Shown here: positions 33,798 to 46,533 of the stretch, one piece after another
Layout of the letters: the number at the start of each line of letters is the position of its first letter
Position numbering within the stretch: position 1 is the first letter of the stretch
Origin: Brassica napus
Lineage: Eukaryota; Streptophyta; Magnoliopsida; Brassicales; Brassicaceae
Direction: 5' to 3'
Length of the DNA: 64,000 nucleotides
Assembly (NCBI RefSeq): GCF_020379485.1
Contig: NC_063436.1
Span: 28,766,423-28,830,422 of the forward strand
Position numbers and translations under genes: made by a program
The notes under the pieces: model-generated
Databases searched by the model: none
Told to the model about the DNA's origin: nothing
Seen by the model: the letters and a program-made list of their open reading frames with translations, nothing else

Positions 33798-34457
33798 TCT
33801 ATTAAAATAGGAGTACAAAATTAGATTATCCCTTAGTTTTTCACTATATTTACAATGGCATGCCACTGAAGTTATTAATTAACCTATCTTTTAGGATTTT
33901 TGTCTTTTCTCTTCAATTAATGTATTTCCAAAATCAAATTCTAACTAAAAAATTATGGCAACAATAATTAATAAACCTAACTTTTAATATTTTTTGTCTT
34001 TTCCTTTTTATTATACATATGTGTATTTGAAAATAATTAATTCCATATATACATTTCGTAATTACATACATTATACGGTAATTATTTTACTAATTCCACA
34101 TATACATAATAAATAGTATACAACAATTTCATTATACATAATCATAAAATTTTGATCCATAAAAACAGTTTATACAATAATTTCATTATATATAATCATA
34201 AAATTTTGATCCATAAAAAATAAAAATACATTTGTGTGATTTTACAGGTCGTATTCTAAATAAATGGATGATATAATTAAGGGTTTACATGATAAAATAA
34301 AACTACTCAATATAAACTATAAAATTATTGTGTTTATAAATGTCATATTAAAAAAAATTAAACGGGTAAATTTTAAAATATATATTATCACTTATACAAA
34401 TAAATATTCATTTATCAAAAAATTAACACCTGCGCGGATGCGCGGGTCAAGCTCTAG
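33798..34457 (+). mobile_element. Short Helitron (660 bp)
   Basis: Left end A|TCTATTAAAATAGGAGTAC at 33798. Right end is the hairpin-like CCTGCGCGGATGCGCGGG followed by TCAAGCTCTAG at 34457 and T. Non-autonomous. A phrase AATTTCATTATA..ATAATCATAAAATTTTGATCC is duplicated in its middle (about 34128 and 34178). The 101-codon frame at 34264 overlaps the 3' terminus and is not a gene. Confidence 0.65.
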
Positions 34458-35609
34458 TGCATTCTTATTCTCAGATACCAACATTGCAATAAGCATGATT
34501 TGGTATCTTCTTAAGTTTTGTAAGAGACTGTACTTTCATTTCTACATTATTTACTCACCTCTTGTGTAGATCAGATCATATGTGTGTGTGTTCCAGTCAG
34601 TTACCGATCCAATACACATCTCATTTCAATTTTAATGTAAATTTGCATATAGAAGATTAATATCAGTTATGTGTTCAAAAAGAAGAAGATTAATATCAAT
34701 CATTTCGATATGATACGTGAAATTGGAAAAAAATACATGTTGATGAGTTGCACATTATTGTAGAAGTAATCAAAAGTAAAAAACCTTCCCAAAACTTAAT
34801 GAACTCGTATATGGATCTTGGATCATTTGTTTATTATTAAAGTCTTTTTCAAACGATAATTTTATTATGATATTACAATTATGAAAAAAATTATATATAT
34901 GATTTACTTGTCCTATGAAGATTTATGACTAACTGCATCACCTGGACGATCTTACGAAAATTCATCCACGGTTGACCAGATTCACTTGCACCATGTTAAA
35001 GATTCATTGTAAGTATTTCTTCTGTAATCTGCAATAATAAATTGTTTTTTTTCGAAAATTGAAAAATGGACTTTCTATAATGTGAAGTTGTCTAAAAAAT
35101 TGTATAATTTGGGATTTGAATCTCAAACATAGATGTAATTAAAAACTTTTAAATATTAACCACTACGATGATTTTTATTTAAAAAAATCGTACTAAGTCC
35201 ACAGGCCCCGTTTGCTAAAATAGCCCAAATGACACATTTGTTTTTGGAAAAACTTTATGAACTCCTGAGGGTCTCGTCCTAAACTATTGTTCACTTGTTT
35301 TTTTTTTTTTTGACTAAAAGTTGTTCACTTGTTTACGTAAGAGGCTGTATTCTCTTAACTATTTCTTGTAGATTTACTAGTGAACCTCTCTCAGTGTTTT
35401 AAAACTGTACAACTCTAGTATAATGAATTAAGTATTTGTAACGAAATTAAACTCTCTTTTCCATAATATATTATTTGGTATATAACTTGAAAAAATCTTA
35501 CACAAACACCATAAACATAATATGAGCAACAAATGAATGAAAACAATAGATAAAACTCATTCAAGTTACAAAGACAATGGTCAAGTAACTTGTTTCAAGA
35601 ATCAATAAC
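34458..35609. other. Intergenic, no gene recognised
   Basis: AT-rich with a T-run near 35300. No element ends or RNA motifs seen. Confidence 0.4.
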
Positions 35610-36915
35610 TTAAGTGCACACTGCAGGAACACCTTGAGGAAACCTTCTTTTATCAGTGCAATAGTTGTAGATCATGTACTTACTTTGTGCCCATTTCATT
35701 TTTTTCTCGCCTTCCAGATCAACTTTTTGAGTGAACCATAGGGCATTCGCGGGGCAAGATGATTTTCCATTAGCCCAAACACATCCTTCCACATTGTAGT
35801 TTCTGTAGAAAGCAGTGAAAGGAGCTTTTGACCAATCTGTTTTCTCTAATCCTCCCCTTGTGGCCCAATGCTCGGCTTCCCAGAGGCTCGCGTAGAGCCT
35901 CATCGGTTGGTTCTTTGGGAATGGAACTCCCATTGACTCGGAGTTCTTAAACTCTCTAATAGGAACGCCATCAACTGTAAAACTGAAAGAAAGACAACAA
36001 AAGATACCTATTAGGAATCATACATAAAAAAATGTAATAAGACCTAAAATAAAATCTAAGAGACATGTTACAATCTACTGATTATCCATTGGTATGAATT
36101 GGAAGTTAACGGTTGGAACATTAATAAAAGTATAAATTCATTTTTATATATCCTACTCCCTCAGTTTCATTTTAGGTGTCGTTCTAGGTTTATGCACACA
36201 TATTAAGAAAACATATGATTTTGTATATTTCTAAAATAAAAACACAATTACCTATACATCTTTGAAACGAATTTTTTTCTCTACAACACAATTAAATCGA
36301 AACGGAGGGAGTATAACATATAGGATTAATGTATGATGTACTTACATAATCCTTTGGGGATTCCATGTAATGCAGTAAGTGTGAAAGTTCTTTGTTGGGT
36401 CGAACCATAGATGAAACTGCTGTTCTTTGTCTCCAGAGCCTCGTGTGTAAACATTAGTATGTAGAGTATATGGATGACCACTTATGTTTCCCAAGAACTC
36501 GAAATCGATCTCATCCCATGTAGTTCCCGGTGATTTAAGCTACACAAAGTCATCATAAAACACTCGATAAATAAATGTGTTCAAGCGTATAGCAAAAGAT
36601 GACAAGAATGGTCAGAAACAATATGTTACTTACATAGAATGTTGTGACTGTTCCAGCAGAGTTACCAGGGACAAGTTTCATTTGAACCTCAGCTTTACCA
36701 TAGAGAAACTCCTGATGGGACTGAAAACCCGAACCAGAGGATTTGTCAAGCGAGAGAGAAAGAAGCTTTCCATCTCTGTCACGAACCTTTCCGCGGCCAT
36801 CACCCCAATGTATCTGAACGTCTTTATGGAAGCTACCAGCATACACAGCAACAGATTGGGCTGCAAATAGAAAGAGAACCAAGAACGTGAATCTTGTACC
36901 ACAAGAAAGCTTCAT
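35610..36915 (-). CDS. Xyloglucan endotransglucosylase/hydrolase, XTH18/19-like, copy 1
   Basis: Three exons: 36915-36634, 36539-36346 and 35982-35610, total 849 bases, 282 residues. The start [20 protein letters not shown] is a signal peptide ending near AYAG, residue 27. [15 protein letters not shown] and [20 protein letters not shown] lead to the active site [11 protein letters not shown] (about residues 102-112; Glu104 and Glu108), with N-I-S glycosylation after it. The C-terminal XET domain has [20 protein letters not shown] and ends VCT. Exon borders fall at the same codons as in the other two XTH genes, so all three derive from one gene. The second intron carries a Stowaway MITE. Likely counterpart of At4g30280 or At4g30290; which one cannot be told by eye. 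Confidence 0.92.
36156..36311. mobile_element. Stowaway-like MITE in an XTH intron
   Basis: Ends CTCCCTCAGTTTCATTTTAG and, in reverse complement, CTCCCTCCGTTTCGATTTAA, flanked by TA on both sides (36154-36155, 36312-36313). 156 bp, AT-rich interior. Confidence 0.8.
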
Positions 36916-38347
36916 TTTCTGATAGATTTCTCGAGGGGACTTGATATCTCAGTTGTATTTGTTGATGGAAATTGAGTTAAGTGACATGAGTTTATATACC
37001 TGCTGGAAAATGGGAAAGGGAAAAAGAGGCGGAAGTTTCATAGGTTTGATTATTGATCGTATATGTGCTGTATTCTAGTTGGCTCATTCGGCCTCTTGTT
37101 GGTTGTTACAAAATAATCCAATAGAATATAATTTGCATGACTCGTTTATTGTTACAAAACAGAGAAAAAATAATGTATGTGGACAATTTGTATATCGAAT
37201 GCTGGTCCCGCGTTTCGAAAGTAATGGGGCCATTTTGTCAACACGGCTTCGACTTTTACATGAGCGTAAACCCTCCCCGCCGCATAGAGGGTCCAAATAT
37301 ATAAATATCTGCATTTTAATAATATCTACTTTTATATTCTTTCCACTACTTTCAATCATTTGTCCTATTCACATTATAATTTCATCATGATTACGAAAAC
37401 ATGGTACTGTATATTCCACAGCTAAACCGTTGCATAACACTAATATGTATATTTTGATCCATATGATATGATATTTCAATCCCTTAATGAACAACTAGCC
37501 AAACTAAATAACAAGAAAATATGTCCGGGTAAATAAAATAACATTGGACGATTTGCCGGTAACGTTACTTGTAATATAATTTAATTAACTGAATATTTAT
37601 AACATAAGCTTGGAAGACGAGTAAGTTAGTATATTAATTTGAGAATTAGTTTGACAAAGTAGTCCCTAGGAAACTTGGACTACCATACCAAACAATTAAC
37701 TAATTCATGAGATTAATAAACCAACGTGATCCATTTTCAAGATCTTGGTCCTTTCCTAACAATAATCATGGACAGCATTGTAGCCTGGCCAATATAAAAA
37801 TATGAAAGCTCATGACCCGTTTTTGACGTTGGGTATATAAATCCATCACCTTTCCCACACGTTAAGACTTAAGAAGCACATGATTGATGATTTCTTGCTA
37901 TGTTGTTATTGTTTCTACTCCATTTTGCGTTAACGAATCTCATACTAAATTTATCTCATGAAATGTGTCGATAGAAATGAAATCACATTGGACCACATGT
38001 TACATCTAGAAATATTTTCTCAAAGGAAGCAAACATGTAGGTTGAAACTTGGACAGTCTCGCCGGTCCTCCATCTAGAAAACTTATTGTTATTTATTAAT
38101 GTGCTTCCCAAGAAGTATAAAATTTCTCAGTGCTCTCAATAATTTATGAATTTCACAAATCAAGTGGAGCCAATTAATTTAAGCAACGAGAACTCTTGTT
38201 TCATCTAAATTATTATTCATTATTATTATAAAAATCGTACTCATACACCACAAACACACATACGAGCAACGAATGAATCAAACAAAATAAATAAAACTCA
38301 TTGAGTTACAAAGACAACGCCAAGTAACTTATTCATGAATCAATAGT
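36916..38347. other. Intergenic region between the two XTH18/19-like genes
   Basis: No gene or element with defined ends recognised. The first 300 bases hold the minus-strand promoter of the XTH copy to the left. Confidence 0.4.
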
Positions 38348-39520
38348 TTAAGTGCACACTGCAGGAACACCTTTGGGAAACCTCTTTTTGTCGGTGCAAT
38401 AGTTGTAGACCATGTAGTTACGCTGCGCCCATTTCACTCTGTTCATGCCTCTTTGGTCGAGTTTCTGAGTGTACCATGGGGAGTTAGCAGCGCAAGATGA
38501 TTTACCATTAGCCCAAACACATCCTTCCACATTGTAGTTTCTGTAGAAAGCAGTAAAAGGAGCTTTTGACCAATCTGTCTTCTCTAATCCTCCTCTTGTA
38601 GCCCAATGCTCAGCTTCCCAAAGGCTAGCGTAGAGTCTCATTGGTTGGATCTTTGGGAAAGGGATTCCGATCGACTCGGAGTTCTTGAACTCTCTAATGG
38701 GAACGTTATCAACTGTAAAACTGGAAAAAGGAAGAAAAAAAAGGTAAAAAATCTTTATTCATGAACACATAGTCTCAAAGCATATATGGGGTTATATAAT
38801 ATATGTATGATAACACTATTTTACCGGTTTGTAACATTTTTTGAGTTTTTATTGAATTAAAGTGTCTTTTAGATTCTTCTAGTTTTTTATCGAGTTTTTT
38901 CTTCAGGTTTTATATCGATTTGGAATATTCAAGGGGTCAAAAGATGTGCTTACATAATTCTTTCGGGGTTCCATGTGATGCAGTACGTGTGAAATTCACG
39001 GGTTGGGTCAAACCATAAATGAAACTGTTGTTCTTTGTCTCCTGACCCCTTTGTGTAAACATTAGTGTGAAGAGTATACGGATGACCACTAATGTTTCCC
39101 AAGAACTCAAAGTCAATCTCATCCCACGTAGTACCTGGTGATTTAAGCTACACAAAACACCAACACAGTCAGTAACTATATTTATTCAAGCATATAACGA
39201 GAATGGTTAGAAACAAGATATATGCTACTTACATAGAAAGTTGTGACTGTTCCAGCAGAGTTACCAGGGACAAGTTTCATTTGAACCTCGGCTTTGCCAT
39301 AGAGAAACTCATCATTCGATTGGAAACCGGATCCAGAGGACTTGTCAAGGGAAAGAGAAAGAAGTTTTCCTTCATTGTCGTGAATCTTTCCACGGCCATC
39401 ACCCCAGTGTATCTTCACATCTTTGTGGAAGCTACCGGTACCGGCATTGACGCACACTGATTGTACCGCAAAGAGAAAGAGAACCAAGAACGCAAACCTT
39501 GTACCACAAGAAGACTTCAT
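38348..39520 (-). CDS. Xyloglucan endotransglucosylase/hydrolase, XTH18/19-like, copy 2
   Basis: Three exons: 39520-39233, 39147-38954 and 38720-38348, total 855 bases, 284 residues. The signal peptide [20 protein letters not shown] ends near NAG, residue 27. The active site [11 protein letters not shown] lies at about residues 104-114 (Glu106, Glu110), followed by N-I-S. The C-terminal domain reads [20 protein letters not shown] and ends VCT. It is very close to the copy at 35610-36915, differing mainly in the signal-peptide end ([10 protein letters not shown] vs YAGSFHKD) and in the loop [18 protein letters not shown]. The reading frame is intact. The promoter side (39540-39620) has a GA-repeat. 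Confidence 0.92.
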
Positions 39521-40467
39521 TTTAGTTTGTAGATCTCAGATGTTTATTGTTGATGGAAAATGAGGTAAGTGACGTTGGTTTATATAGAAAATGAAACGGA
39601 AAGAGAGAGAGAGAGAGAGGATGGACGTTTCATGGGGTTGATCACTAGTGGGTGGGTGCATGTGCTTTTTGGTCTCGTTGGGTCACAGCTTTATAATATT
39701 AAATGAATTATTTGATCCTTTGTTTGCTGTTGCAAAGCGAATCAAAAATAATAATTTCTTTTTTGTCGGCAAAGCTAATCAAATTAGAATATTAATTTTG
39801 TTATTTCTTTAGCTTTACAAACCGAAATGATCTTTGGACATATGTATCAGACTGACTGGTCCCAATGTTTTGGGTACGTCAACACGTCTTCGACTTTCGA
39901 GCACCGCCCACAGAGATATTCGTCGGTGTTTTCTGTTTGTAATTTTAAACCGAGCCCACGTAGACCGTAACAGCAAGACAATATACATTGAAAAGTGAAA
40001 CAAAGAACGTGATTTGGGGGAAAGAGGAATGTGTGATGGACCAAACCAGAATTTCAGACTTCATCCATGGTTACTGCTTGGATCGGATTAAATATGTTCG
40101 CAAAATGGAACTGAAACTAATTCTTCATGAGAAAACAAGTCATCTCCAAAGGTCCCAAACTAAAACTCATCAATATAGTTAAGGTTTTGTTGCCTCAAGG
40201 TGGATTACATATAGATTAGTAGTCTCTACAGTAATAGAACTATACATTCCCACCGTGACTTTGATGATTTTGTACCTCATTTGGTTTCTCAAATCCATCA
40301 TATCTAATAACATATACATTAACACAATTATAACTTTCATCTTGTAATATTTGTGTGGGTAAAAATGTTAAGTTTATCTAATTTTAGATATTTATAAAAC
40401 ATATAATGACAGACTAGTAGTAGAAAACACAAACATCAACAGAACATCATAACAAATTACGAACAAT
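39521..40467. other. Intergenic, promoter side of the XTH gene, no other gene recognised
   Basis: Contains a (GA)n stretch at 39603-39619 and short motif-free frames up to the LINE insertion. Confidence 0.4.
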
Positions 40468-40483
40468 AACAAATGATTGGAAC

Positions 40484-40948
40484 ATTTGATATCTGGGGGG
40501 GGGGGGGGGGGGGGGGGGCGTTTGAGGAGAAGGTAGACAAGAAGGCAGGACTAGGATGGACAATAAAGTTGACAGCATGGTTTGCTCACAACAAGAAGAC
40601 AGTGAGCAACGTAGCTTCCCCTTTGATAGCAGAAGGACTCGCTCTAAGAGAAGCCCTGAAGCATTGCATAACTAATGGACTGGACTCCATCCGTATGGAG
40701 TCTGACTCCTCCCAACTGATTAGGGCCATAACCCGACATGAGCCACTAACGGAGCTGCACGGTGTCATGTCGGACATATCCAACCTGAGTTCCTCCCCAT
40801 CTTTGTCTGTCTCCTTTTCTTGGATTTCTAGGAACGAAAACCTTGTTGCTGATTCTCTAGCTAAAGGTGCTTTATGTATGGTTGAGGCTTTTATGGCCCT
40901 CGCCTAACAGTTTCAATGAAAGTTAATGCAAGTTGTGTTAAAAAAAAC
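40484..40948 (+). mobile_element. 5'-truncated LINE with RNase H tail and 16-bp target duplication
   Basis: AACAAATGATTGGAAC occurs at 40468-40483 and again at 40949-40964, a perfect target-site duplication. Between them lies a 3' remnant ending TTGTGTTAAAAAAAC, i.e. a short A-rich tail. The frame from 40518 to the stop at 40905-40907 encodes the end of an RNase H domain: AGLGWTIKL, ASPLIAEGLALREALKH, IRMESDSSQLIRAI and NENLVADSLAKGAL. These hold the second to fourth catalytic acidic positions; the first (DGS) strand is missing. At the 5' side the sequence turns into 24 consecutive G (40495-40518). Plant L1-type LINEs carry such an RNase H at the end of ORF2. Confidence 0.8.
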
Positions 40949-40964
40949 AACAAATGATTGGAAC

Positions 40965-42036
40965 GAAGACAAACACAATTCTCACATTAAAGTAGTTACA
41001 GAACGAGACGGGTTAGGAACAATAGTGGCTCTGGGAAGAGGCAGTAGAAGCATCTAATTCTAGCCAGAGCCAGTCCTAGAAATATATGGGCTAGAAATCA
41101 AAAATAATTATTAGGCTTATTAGATTCGAACTCATGATTCATCAAGCTAACAATGGTACAATTATCAAGTAGGATGAAGGAAGTTTTGACACAAAGGCGG
41201 TCAGATTATTACTTAATATTTTGCGGCCGGAAGCATGGGCTTGGCCCGCTTCTGTTCAAGGCCAGTTCTGTTTCCAGCTATTATAAAGCATAAATATTTT
41301 GTTTTTTTTTTTAAGTAATCAACGGCTCAGATGGTTAAAGTAGCTTATGTTTCACTCTAAAATAGCAAATTTAAACCAACTAGACATCCATTATTGATTT
41401 TGTGCTTCGAGTCTAAATTTTTAGGAAGTTTTCAGAACCGGGCTGGTAAGAACCAAGCTACTCCAGAACTAGACGAAAAACTGAATAGTTACCGCAAGCG
41501 ATCGAAAGAAAGACCACCATAAAACAATGAATACTACAGCTCCTATACCTGACTGATAACCCAACGCTCCCGATTGACACTGAGACAAGTGCCATCTTCT
41601 AATAGTTCTTCACATCAAACAACATTCTTAATTATCACTTTTGTCAATGAAGTAGCATGCAAATACCGGGAGACTATGTCTCGGTACACTAAAGATCTTG
41701 CTTCACATGATAACAAACTCTACTCTTAATCTTGCTTGTGACCCCATACGTCTATAGTTTCTTCACAAAGAAGCTTTACCTCCGAAAATCAGACAAGGCT
41801 AACAAAGAAAGCTTATCTTCTCTAAATAGTCCGAACATATTATCTTTTTTTTTTTTGGTCAGAAAAATTATGATATTTGGATAGAACTAAAATTACGTGG
41901 CAGTTTTGCTGGTGACCTGGATTAAAAACAAAATTGATAAAAAACAAATTAAGAGAAACCGAGTGGAACGAGTAACGTTATCAGATCAGATAAAGTAAGT
42001 CACAACCGTCCTCCGTGGCTCGCCGTCGCCGTTGAG
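40965..42036. other. Intergenic, promoter side of the FGGY kinase gene
   Basis: ATTCGAACTC near 41125 and GGCTCAGATGGTTAAAG near 41330 look like decayed tRNA-type box sequences from old SINEs, but no element can be delimited. A T-run lies near 41845-41858. No gene was recognised. Confidence 0.35.
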
Positions 42037-45000
42037 ATGACCACCGTTGAGTTAAATCCATTCCCGTCTCGCTCCGTTTTCCTCGGCGTAGACGTCGGAA
42101 CCGGAAGCGCCCGAGCCGGTTTACCCTTCTCCCCCTTTCAATCGTCAATTCTGAGAATCCTGTAGTTCGATCAAAATCCATAAAGATCGATCCTTTATAT
42201 ATAATCCTTAAATGGGTTTTGTAATTCGACCTAAATTGTATCGAAACAAGTCACTTGAATCTGTTTAACGACTCAAAGTTGTATACTTTCTTATAGGTTT
42301 GTTCGATGAAAGTGGAAAGCTTCTAGGCTCTTCTAGTAGCCCTATACAGATTTGGAAAGATGGAGACTGTGTTGAGGTAAGACTTACTTTGTGTTCGAGC
42401 TGATGTTAAACTCTGATTAGTTGATGTTTTGGAACAGCAATCTTCAACGGATATATGGCACGCGGTTTGTGCAGCTGTGAGAGCTGCTTGCTCTCTTGCG
42501 AATGTTTCTGATGTTGAAGTTAAAGGAATAGGCTTTGCTGCCACCTGCTCTCTCGGTTTGTACTTTGTTAGCATCTGAGACTTAGGAGATAAGGTTAATA
42601 AGTTACATTGTTATTGTCTTTGCAGTGGCGGTTGATGCTGAGGGGTCTCCTGTTACGGTGTCTTGGAGTGGTGATTCGAGAAGGAACATTATTGTTTGGA
42701 TGGACCATAGAGCTGTGAAGCAGGCGGAGAGAATCAACTCGTTTAACTCGCCAGTGTTGCAGTACTGTGGCGGCGGTGTTTCTCCAGAGATGGAGCCACC
42801 CAAAGTAGGTGGAAGTTTCTTGACTTTGTTTCTGTTTGTTTGAGCATGATGAAGATTATCTTTCCTTTTGCAGTTACTATGGGTGAAAGAGAATCTCCAG
42901 GAGTCTTGGTCAATGGTGTATAAGTGGATGGACCTGAGTGATTGGCTCTCCTTCAGGTGCCTGCTCTGTTAAACCTTTTGGCCCTCTTGAATCTTTGCAT
43001 TTTTCTGATTCCTTTTTGTTTCCCTCTTAGAGCTACTGGAGATGATACACGTAGCTTGTGCACCACGGTATGTAAATGGACGTATCTTGGTCATGCACAT
43101 ATGCAGCAGCAGATGACTGAGAAGGCTTCTCGTGACATGGAAGCCTGCGGGTGGGATGATGAGTTCTGGGAAGAGATTGGCTTAGGCGATCTTGTAGATG
43201 GGCACCATGCTAAGATCGGTATGCATTTTTTTTTTTGTTAGAAATGATCTAAGAGGGAACTGTGAAACCTCCTTAGCTTTTAGTTTGTATTAATTGTTAA
43301 TTAGGGAGAAGTGTGGCTTTCCCTGGGCATCCACTTGGTAACGGTCTAACCGCAACAGCTGCTAAGGCAAGCACTAAACAACCACTTACATCTTCGGTTT
43401 ATATTTTCATTCAATTACAATTTTTTTTTTAAATTCTCAGGAATTGGGTCTGTTGGCTGGAACACCTGTGGGGACATCACTCATTGATGCTCATGCAGGT
43501 GGTGTTGGGGTCATGGAAAGTAAATCAGATTCAGACTCATTGAAGAAAGGTACTCTTTTGCTATTATAATCTCATGTAACGTGGTATGTTAGTTTCTAAG
43601 AGTTGTTATTTTTTTTTAGATTCGGATGTGGATACCTTATGCACTCGAATGGTTTTAGTATGTGGCACATCAACGTGCCATATGGCTGTTTCACGTGAAA
43701 AGCTGTTTATTCCCGGCGTGTGGGGACCTTTCTGGTCAGGTACATACTCGTTTAGTCTCTCTCTCTCTCTCTCTGTCCTTTCTTTCTAATTTTGATAGAT
43801 GAAATCTCACTCTGGTTTATTCTCTGTAGCTATGGTACCGGAGTATTGGCTTACGGAAGGAGGACAGAGTGCGACTGGGGCTTTACTTGATCACATTATC
43901 GAAAACCATGTTGCTTCTCCTCGTCTTGCAAATCAAGCTGCTTCCCATAGTATCAAACCTTCCCACTTTTTTTTTACCTTCTCTTTTCACTTCTATTGAG
44001 AAAACATTGGTTGAATGCTATTAGGCATGTGGGTTTGGGTTATTCGGTTTTTGGTTAGTTCGGTTTGACATAAATCTTACCGGATTAACCCGAAATAAGG
44101 TTCGGTATTTGGTTAGTTCGGTTTTTGAAAATCTTACCAAAGTTTTTGATTGCGGTTAGATTTTGGTTTAATTTTGTTAAAATTTCTGATAAATTCGGTT
44201 AGTTTGGTTCAAAATTTGATTTGTTTGGTTTGGGGTTTAGTATGGTTTGGATATATTTTTAAGAAAACCAATGTAACCGATTGTCTAACCAAAAACCAAT
44301 TTTTTTTTATTAAAATCTGCAAACAGAACTTCTAACCAAACTAACCAAAAATTTCGGTGGGTTCAGACAAAATCCTAGGCCTAAATGCTATTGTCTTGGT
44401 CTCTTGCAGAAGTTTCTGTGTTTGAACTTCTGAATAACATCTTAAAGTCGATGGCGCAAGAAGATACAAGTTCTCCGTTTGTAGCTGCACTTACCTCAGA
44501 GATGCATATCCTTCCTGACTTTCATGGAAACAGGTTAATGAAATAGAAAGCTCTGCCATGTTTCTTCCTCCTTTTGAGTTATTGACTCAAAGCTGTGTTG
44601 CAGGTCTCCTGTTGCAGACCCAAATTCGAAAGGAGTGGTCTTTGGAATGACTCTTGACACATCAGAGAAGCAGCTAGCTCTTCTATACTTAGCCACAGTA
44701 CAGGGGATTGCTTATGGGACACGTCACATTGTAGAGCATTGCAATGCCCATGGCCACAAAGTAAGTTTTCTTCACACTCCGTTCTGTAGACATTCACTTC
44801 CATGGCCTCATGTTTCTCTGTCTTTGCATTTGATATTAGATTGACACACTGCTTGCTTGTGGAGGCCTTTCAAAGAACCCACTGTTCATCCAAGAACATG
44901 CTGACATCGTTGGTATATAGTACTAACCACACCCTTTGTTATCACTTATTCTATAATCAAAATGGAATCTCATTGGATGGATCTATTTGGCAGGTTGTCC

Positions 45001-45316
45001 GATTATTCTACCACGAGAAAGTGAGTCTGTTCTTCTAGGAGCAGCCATTCTTGGAGCTGTTGCTGCCAAGAGCTACCCTAGTCTCCATGATGCTATGAAA
45101 GCTTTGAACGCAGCTGGACAAGTATGCATGCTTATCTAACTTCATCGCCTTTTGATCATGTTGTTTATGCAGTCACTTGTTATTTAATTTCAGGTTGTTC
45201 ATCCATCATCAGACCCTAAGGTTAAGAAGTATCACGATGCAAAATACCGCATCTTTCGTGACCTCTACGAACAGCAATTGTCTCACCGTTCCATCATCAC
45301 CCAAGCTCTTTCCTAG
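42037..45316 (+). CDS. FGGY-family carbohydrate kinase (ribulokinase-like)
   Basis: Fifteen exons: 42037-42118, 42297-42376, 42438-42555, 42626-42804, 42874-42956, 43031-43218, 43305-43366, 43441-43549, 43620-43739, 43830-43949, 44410-44533, 44604-44760, 44840-44912, 44994-45121, 45194-45316. They sum to 1,746 bases, 581 residues, with one frame throughout. The start holds the phosphate-binding motif [32 protein letters not shown], the middle [13 protein letters not shown] and the adenosine motif [20 protein letters not shown] are typical of FGGY kinases of the eukaryotic D-ribulokinase (YDR109c/human FGGY) group. These phosphorylate ribulose-type sugars in the cytosol, possibly as metabolite repair. 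Exon 7 ends AAG|GCAAG, a GC-AG intron. Intron 10 contains repeated TTGGTTAGTTCGGTTT-like text. Position corresponds to At4g30310. Confidence 0.93.
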
Positions 45317-46032
45317 TGTTCATCTTTCTTTGCTATTTATACAATTTATAAAATTTGGTATTTGTACAATTACTCTTTTCTCTATCAATAACTAATATAA
45401 TATATAGATTAAGGTGAAATGTAACAAAAGGTACTACAGTTTATTTGTTTTAATCTTCTTAATTTTTAGTAAGTTTTCAACTAATTGAATAATTTCTAAA
45501 TATTTAAAAGAATTGATTTATTGGTTTTTGAAGTTTTCAGTATTCCTAAATAGTTGTGGTCAAAATAAAATTATGGTATATAGGAATCTTATACTAACAG
45601 CTATTTAAAAAGGAATAATTATCATCTTTTTTTTTGAAACACAGAATAATTATTTATCATCTATCTGAAATAATATTATACTATTAACGAAAGTTCGTTA
45701 CTGTCCTCCATAAATCTTTTGCCTCCAAGATTTTTTTGGGGGTGGCCGGTCTATAATATATATACTATATGCATTATATATTGATTAAGAATATATAAAC
45801 TACTATAATACATGCTTAATTGCTCACAAAATCTAAGAGTTCAGAACAAAATTCAAATGTGGCTATCATAATCGAACATGTACACCACTAATCATAGAGT
45901 TGACACTTTCGTCCGTAAAACCTTATTTTACTATTTAAATATCACTAAAAACCCATAGAACAATATTCTCTTCACGATTTTATAAGGTTATATAAAACCA
46001 AGCAAACACCATTAGTTCAACCTTCACCCGCG
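45317..46032. other. Intergenic, with promoter of the CAP gene
   Basis: A TATA-like TATATAAAA lies at 45989-45997, about 36-44 bases upstream of the CAP start codon, so the 5' leader must be short. The rest is AT-rich without features. Confidence 0.45.
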
Positions 46033-46533
46033 ATGGCTCCTCCTAAACACATTAATGGTGTTTCGGTTGCAGTCGCGGCTCTCATACTACTTATAGCATG
46101 TTTTCATTGCGTTGATGCAAACTATCAACAACAATTCATGGCTCCACAAAACGCAGCGAGAGCTCGTTTGAGACTCAGGCCGCTAATATGGGACGCCAAA
46201 CTAGCCCGTTACGCGCAATGGTGGGCCAACCAGAGACGTGGTGACTGCGCCTTGATACATTCTAACGGACCATACGGTGAGAATCTATTCTGGGGCTCAG
46301 GCAATAGATGGAGCCCGGCTCAAGCAGCCAATGGATGGTTGTCGGAAGCAAGGAGCTATAACTATTACTCTAACTCGTGTCGGGCCGAGATGTGTGGCCA
46401 TTACACGCAGATTGTGTGGAAGAGCACGCAGAGGATTGGTTGTGCTCATGTGATCTGTAATGGTGGAGGTGGCGTGTTATTGGCGTGCAGTTATGATCCA
46501 CCGGGAAACTTTCTTGGTAGGAGACCTTATTGA
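46033..46533 (+). CDS. CAP-superfamily (PR-1-like) secreted protein
   Basis: Single exon, 166 residues. The signal peptide is about residues 1-29 (hydrophobic VAVAALILLIACFHCVDA). The mature CAP domain begins NYQQQFMAPQNAARARLRLR. The cavity residues typical of the family are present: His76, Glu83 (YGENL) and His123 in GHYTQIVWKST (CAP1 signature). The CAP2 signature is LLACSYDPPGNF. The six conserved cysteines (72, 116, 121, 137, 142, 152) allow three disulfides. The length is usual for plant PR-1-like proteins, which are extracellular; some bind sterols. It is not possible to say from sequence whether this one is defence-induced. Position and sequence point to the counterpart of At4g30320. 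Confidence 0.93.
   Translation: MAPPKHINGVSVAVAALILLIACFHCVDANYQQQFMAPQNAARARLRLRPLIWDAKLARYAQWWANQRRGDCALIHSNGPYGENLFWGSGNRWSPAQAANGWLSEARSYNYYSNSCRAEMCGHYTQIVWKSTQRIGCAHVICNGGGGVLLACSYDPPGNFLGRRPY

Noticed and set aside
34264..34569. 101-codon frame
   Set aside because: It runs through the 3' terminus of a Helitron into flanking DNA.
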